Position numbers and translations under genes: made by a program
The notes under the pieces: model-generated
Databases searched by the model: none
Told to the model about the DNA's origin: nothing
What the model saw: only the letters and a program-made list of their open reading frames with translations
NCBI GenBank assembly: GCA_012797725.1
Contig: JAAZON010000666.1
Location: 1 to 7,223, forward strand
Direction: 5' to 3'
DNA: 7,223 nucleotides
Source: SAR324 cluster bacterium
GTDB lineage: Bacteria > Bdellovibrionota > UBA2361 > JAAZON01
Shown here: positions 5,045-7,223 of the stretch, piece by piece
How the letters are laid out: every line of letters starts with the position of its first letter
Position numbering within the stretch: position 1 is the stretch's first letter

Positions 5045-6624
5045 TAAGCGTCAGGCCAACAAGGATGCAGGTTTCTCAATTGCATATTTTCATCCCATGC
5101 CTTCCATACATTTTCATACCAATTTGGAATCATTTGATCTGCGTGACTAAATGTACTTATTTTCCGCAAAATCTCATTATCAGAGCGAGCATAACTCATA
5201 TGATGCATAACACATAATTCAGGTGGGATACTCTCACTTTGAGGACTAGAGATTTCTCTCTTATCTCTAAATACAATGTCACCGACTTTTAGAACAACTA
5301 CAGGTTGATAAGCCTCTGGAGGCTCTATCCTGAAGTGTTCAGACTTCCAATAGGTCAGCATTCTAATACGCCATGCCGGTACATAGCGCTTCTCCGTGAT
5401 TAGTTTAAAAAACTCTGCTAGCTGTTTTTTATCGTAGACTTCATCTGAATCAAGCACAAAGCAATAGTCAAATCCATCTTTCTTGAGAGCTTCTAGTCCT
5501 GCATTCCGCTCTTCGGTCTCAGAACTCCACTTGCCCTTTATTAGTTTGAACTTCGATCTAGGATCCTTAATAGATGCTATCTTTTCAAGCGTATTCTTGT
5601 TGGAGCCTTTCTCTCCATTCCAGGGTCGATTCCCTACCATGAAGTAAATTGAATCTACTTTCTCATAAACTGACTTAACAGCAGCCTCAAGCCACTTACA
5701 ATCATCATAAACACACATTACAGCAGCAATTTTAATCTTGGGATTTTTGAGCCTTTTGCCTTTCTGTGTTTTAGAGGCCATTGTCTTAAGAACTGCAGAG
5801 ATTCTATTTTGTTGGAGAAGTTTCTGACCTTTTTTTGTGATGGAAGACTCGTCATTGAAAATCATCAGTCGCTGCAGGCGCTTCCCCCATTTCTCGGCAA
5901 ATACTCTAAGAAAGCGCTTGTTTCTAGCCTCCGTATCTTCCTTGCTCTCTGGCCCTCTCCATGTAGACTTTCCTTGAAAATGCAGTACATAGGAATCCAG
6001 AGATAAAAAAACACCAAAACCTTGAAGATAGGCCCTAAGACAGTAGTCGTTATCTTCGGCTCCACCCTTACCAAAAGAACAATCAAAGTTGCCGACCTCT
6101 TGGAAGACACTCTTTGGAATTCTTACACAAAAGAACGGGGCGCTTAAAACCTGCCTATAACTCCACTGCTTACTATGATGTGCTTTTATAATGGAGTTAA
6201 ATTCATATCCATAGTTCAGGTAATCGCTCAAATCCATACAGGGACGAAGTGTAAGATCACCGAATGTGTACTGAATGTATTGATTCGAAATGGCTGAGAT
6301 AATGACGGGGATTTCAATCAACAGAGGCTCAAGCCAATTTTCACAAAAAATGATATCATTATTGAGAAGAAACAAATCTCCTTTTTTCTCTAAGGCCAAT
6401 TCTATTGCTTTATTTGCGTTCTTCGCAAAAGAATAAGGAGAGGGATTCTGACAAAGGTTTACTCTCGGCCATTCTTTCAAGTCCTCTTTTCTTAGGCTCT
6501 TATCGTTATCGATAAGATAAAAAGTATCTTTATCAGCTAATGGAGTATTGGCAAAAAAGCTCCTAAGTGCATGGACGGTATATTCGCCTGATGCCGCTGT
6601 GCTAATCATTACAAATACATTCAT
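4969..6624 (-). CDS. Two-domain GT2 glycosyltransferase
   Basis: Two GT-A (family 2) domains are joined in 551 residues. Domain 1 (about 1-250) has LIDND (37-41), LLNNDI (86-91, the metal-binding position), and GGAEDNDYCLRAYLQG (187-202), the acidic catalytic region typical of rhamnosyltransferase-like GT2 enzymes. A Lys/Gln-rich linker (about 255-298) follows. Domain 2 (298-551) has CVYDDCKWLEAAVKSV (304-319), EERNAGL (371-377), the DxD motif LDSDE (391-395), and a C-terminal HHMSYARSD (474-482) with WYENVWKAWDEN (502-513), a tail I recall from GT2 proteins fused to other domains. Both active sites look complete, suggesting two sequential sugar transfers on one glycan or glycoprotein; donor and acceptor are unknown. 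No membrane helix is seen, so it is probably cytoplasmic. GGGGTG lies four bases before the ATG. Its final 25 codons overlap the MFS gene on the other strand. Confidence 0.9.
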   Translation of the reverse strand: MNVFVMISTAASGEYTVHALRSFFANTPLADKDTFYLIDNDKSLRKEDLKEWPRVNLCQNPSPYSFAKNANKAIELALEKKGDLFLLNNDIIFCENWLEPLLIEIPVIISAISNQYIQYTFGDLTLRPCMDLSDYLNYGYEFNSIIKAHHSKQWSYRQVLSAPFFCVRIPKSVFQEVGNFDCSFGKGGAEDNDYCLRAYLQGFGVFLSLDSYVLHFQGKSTWRGPESKEDTEARNKRFLRVFAEKWGKRLQRLMIFNDESSITKKGQKLLQQNRISAVLKTMASKTQKGKRLKNPKIKIAAVMCVYDDCKWLEAAVKSVYEKVDSIYFMVGNRPWNGEKGSNKNTLEKIASIKDPRSKFKLIKGKWSSETEERNAGLEALKKDGFDYCFVLDSDEVYDKKQLAEFFKLITEKRYVPAWRIRMLTYWKSEHFRIEPPEAYQPVVVLKVGDIVFRDKREISSPQSESIPPELCVMHHMSYARSDNEILRKISTFSHADQMIPNWYENVWKAWDENMQLRNLHPCWPDAYQEVVGVPEELLPSALRSRLRRPKK

Positions 6625-6678
6625 AAAACACCCCGAAAAGCTCCCTGCTTCGATTGTTTCTTACTATCACATAAGTTT

Positions 6679-6695
6679 CAGCTAAATTACAGCTG
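6679..6695. promoter_or_regulatory. Inverted repeat CAGCT-N7-AGCTG, possible activator site upstream of the sigma-54 promoter
   Basis: CAGCT (6679-6683) and AGCTG (6691-6695) are exact reverse complements around AAATTAC. The centre lies about 118 bases before the predicted start at 6805, in the range where sigma-54 activators bind enhancer-like sites. It does not match the NtrC, LuxO or GacA consensus patterns I know. The site also lies 55-71 bases before the divergent GT2 start codon, so it could serve that gene instead. Confidence 0.3.
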
Positions 6696-6778
6696 CCTAC
6701 AACTTCAACCTCTTTCCACTAATAAGCGAGACCTTTAGCTCATAGGCTACGTCTAATGCGCAATGGGCAAATTCTACC

Positions 6779-6794
6779 TGGCATGAGTCTTGCT
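6779..6794 (+). promoter_or_regulatory. Sigma-54 (RpoN) -24/-12 promoter
   Basis: TGGCATG-AGTC-TTGCT matches the sigma-54 consensus TGGCACG-N4-TTGCW at every specified base except T for C at one pyrimidine position. GG (6780-6781) and GC (6792-6793) have the required ten bases between them, and the base before TGG is a pyrimidine. It predicts a start near 6805. Sigma-54 promoters need an enhancer-binding ATPase, so transcription should be inducible. A sigma-70-like TATAAC (6796-6801) overlaps its downstream edge but has no -35. No long gene follows, only a GGA-rich leader and a terminator. Confidence 0.72.
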
Positions 6795-6826
6795 TTATAA
6801 CACACTGAAAGGATTCTTTAGCTTAA

Positions 6827-6845
6827 GATTCTCAGGGAGAGAATC
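6827..6845 (+). other. Perfect 7-bp hairpin presenting AGGGA in its loop
   Basis: GATTCTC and GAGAATC pair completely around the five-base loop AGGGA. An ANGGA loop on a short stem is the preferred RNA ligand form for CsrA/RsmA proteins. It lies 22 bases into the predicted transcript and lacks a T-run, so it is not a terminator. Confidence 0.55.
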
Positions 6846-6936
6846 ACGGAATGAGTTATAAGGAAAATCAGGGTAAGGAAGCTCGGGGCTGCAAATCTAA
6901 CATAGCTTTATGCATGTATAAGTATCGCAGCAACTT

Positions 6937-6954
6937 CACCTCAGGAAGGAGATG
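6937..6954 (+). other. GGA-loop hairpin covering a ribosome binding site and ATG
   Basis: CACCTC (6937-6942) pairs with GAGATG (6949-6954), with one C-A mismatch, around the loop AGGAAG. The loop holds AGGA, and the right arm contains the ATG at 6952. In the RNA view it is a second GGA loop; in the mRNA view it would hide the start codon of the 63-codon frame. The stem is short, so stability is uncertain. Confidence 0.35.
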
Positions 6955-7143
6955 TACGAGATCAAGCTGTTAAAGACAAGAAGTTGCAGTCCATTTTTCT
7001 CTCCCCAAGAAATTTCGACGAAGTTCGTAGAGTCACATTTATGTTCGGTGCGAGCCATTTTGGCCTTGGGCAGTTACATTCAGATTTCGATTTTTAAGTT
7101 TAATGACTCCTGCGTAAGCGCCTTGCGGTTTGGATACCGTTAG
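6952..7143 (+). CDS. Possible 63-residue small protein, doubtful
   Basis: This is the only frame of any length in the right-hand 600 bp. AGGA (6943-6946) stands five bases before the ATG, and a sigma-54 promoter and an intrinsic terminator bracket it, so a small mRNA is conceivable. Against it: the product (Ser- and Phe-rich, three cysteines, basic at both ends) has no signal peptide, no clear membrane helix and no recognisable domain. The stop codon also lies inside the 3' arm of the terminator hairpin, so the last eight or nine codons form the hairpin itself. The AAGGAG overlap with the ATG is too close to serve as a ribosome binding site. It may be only an incidental open frame in a non-coding RNA. 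Confidence 0.18.
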   Translation: MYEIKLLKTRSCSPFFSPQEISTKFVESHLCSVRAILALGSYIQISIFKFNDSCVSALRFGYR

Positions 7144-7158
7144 GCGCTATTTTTATTT
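7117..7158 (+). terminator. Strong intrinsic terminator
   Basis: AGCGCCT (7117-7123) pairs with AGGCGCT (7142-7148). After one T-T mismatch, GCGGT (7125-7129) pairs with ACCGT (7136-7140, one G-U), closed by the six-base loop TTGGAT. TTTTTATTT follows at 7150-7158. The run of T is on the plus strand only, so it ends rightward transcription. With no solid gene before it, it is good evidence that the region 6805-7150 is transcribed. Confidence 0.85.
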
Positions 7159-7223
7159 CTGAATAAATTGTACCCCATCAGTTTTCGAATTCCTGAAATA
7201 AAACATGCAAAGGATCTTCAAAT

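Larger units (their letters stand above)
6805..7158 (+). ncRNA. Candidate sigma-54-dependent GGA-rich regulatory RNA
   Basis: The unit runs from the predicted sigma-54 start to the intrinsic terminator, about 354 nt. Its first 147 bases hold six ANGGA motifs, at 6809, 6834, 6846, 6860, 6875 and 6946; at equal base usage about 0.6 would be expected. One fills the loop of a perfect hairpin (6827-6845), another overlaps a second GGA hairpin (6937-6954), and a GGA also lies in the terminator loop. GGA in hairpin loops and single strands is how CsrB and RsmY/Z RNAs capture the translational regulator CsrA/RsmA. The GGA motifs stop after 6950, so a shorter functional RNA is possible; an 8-bp stem GCAACTTC/GAAGTTGC (6930-6937 with 6980-6987) is followed by TTTTT at 6993. 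No sequence match to a named RNA is claimed. The alternative is the leader of a small mRNA. Confidence 0.42.

Noticed and set aside
5809..6110. Short open frames on both strands (5809-6006 plus, 5865-6110 minus)
   Set aside because: Both fall inside the GT2 gene, over its domain 1 catalytic region and the start of the linker.
6796..6801. TATAAC as a sigma-70 -10 element
   Set aside because: No acceptable -35 lies 16-18 bases upstream and the TG is not at the extended -10 position. The overlapping -24/-12 match is much stronger.
6660..6960. Identity as Qrr, CrcZ or RsmY/RsmZ RNA
   Set aside because: No Qrr core sequence or LuxO site, no series of CA-type AANAANAA motifs expected in CrcZ, and no GacA box were found. 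Only the general GGA architecture is shared with Rsm RNAs.
7117..7148. GTTAGGC in the terminator arm resembling an integron attC core site
   Set aside because: The hairpin is too short and simple for attC, there is no matching RYYYAAC-type end at the right distance, and a T-run follows directly, so terminator is the better reading.

Overview
The window looks like chromosomal DNA from a gammaproteobacterium-like organism. The main reason is the leftmost gene: its product matches, from memory, the C-terminal part of the T-protein type of TyrA (prephenate dehydrogenase domain) known from enteric bacteria and relatives. Base composition is moderately AT-rich by eye. No rRNA, tRNA, CRISPR array, transposase or phage gene was seen. 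Species cannot be named from this evidence.

Left part (1-2235). The 3' end of tyrA runs off the left edge. Its tail overlaps by 17 bp a convergent gene for an exported or membrane protein, with a signal peptide, a DUF4124-like segment and a DUF5684-like membrane region. A gene-poor stretch of about 475 bp follows. It holds homopurine/homopyrimidine tracts, including a run of nine G, and two inverted repeats. It ends at a small secreted protein with four cysteines, whose very purine-rich ribosome binding site can pair with an upstream pyrimidine arm. A hairpin terminator follows that gene.

Middle part (2330-6624). This is a glycan-related block of three genes on alternating strands: a DUF1972/GT4 glycosyltransferase (minus), a 12-helix MFS transporter (plus) and a two-domain GT2 glycosyltransferase (minus). 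The GT4 and MFS genes diverge from an AT-rich 144-bp region. The MFS and GT2 genes converge and share 76 bp of coding sequence. The two glycosyltransferases probably modify an envelope polysaccharide or surface structure; the transporter substrate is unknown.

Right part (6625-7223). No clear large gene lies here, but there is an ordered set of signals on the plus strand. A near-consensus sigma-54 promoter (TGGCATG-N4-TTGCT) is followed by a leader with six ANGGA motifs in about 140 bases. Two of these lie in or at the edge of predicted hairpin loops. A strong intrinsic terminator stands about 350 nt downstream of the predicted start. The unit is either a sigma-54-dependent small RNA with the look of a CsrA/RsmA-sequestering RNA, or a CsrA-type-controlled leader for a 63-residue peptide. 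This is the most interesting item in the window.
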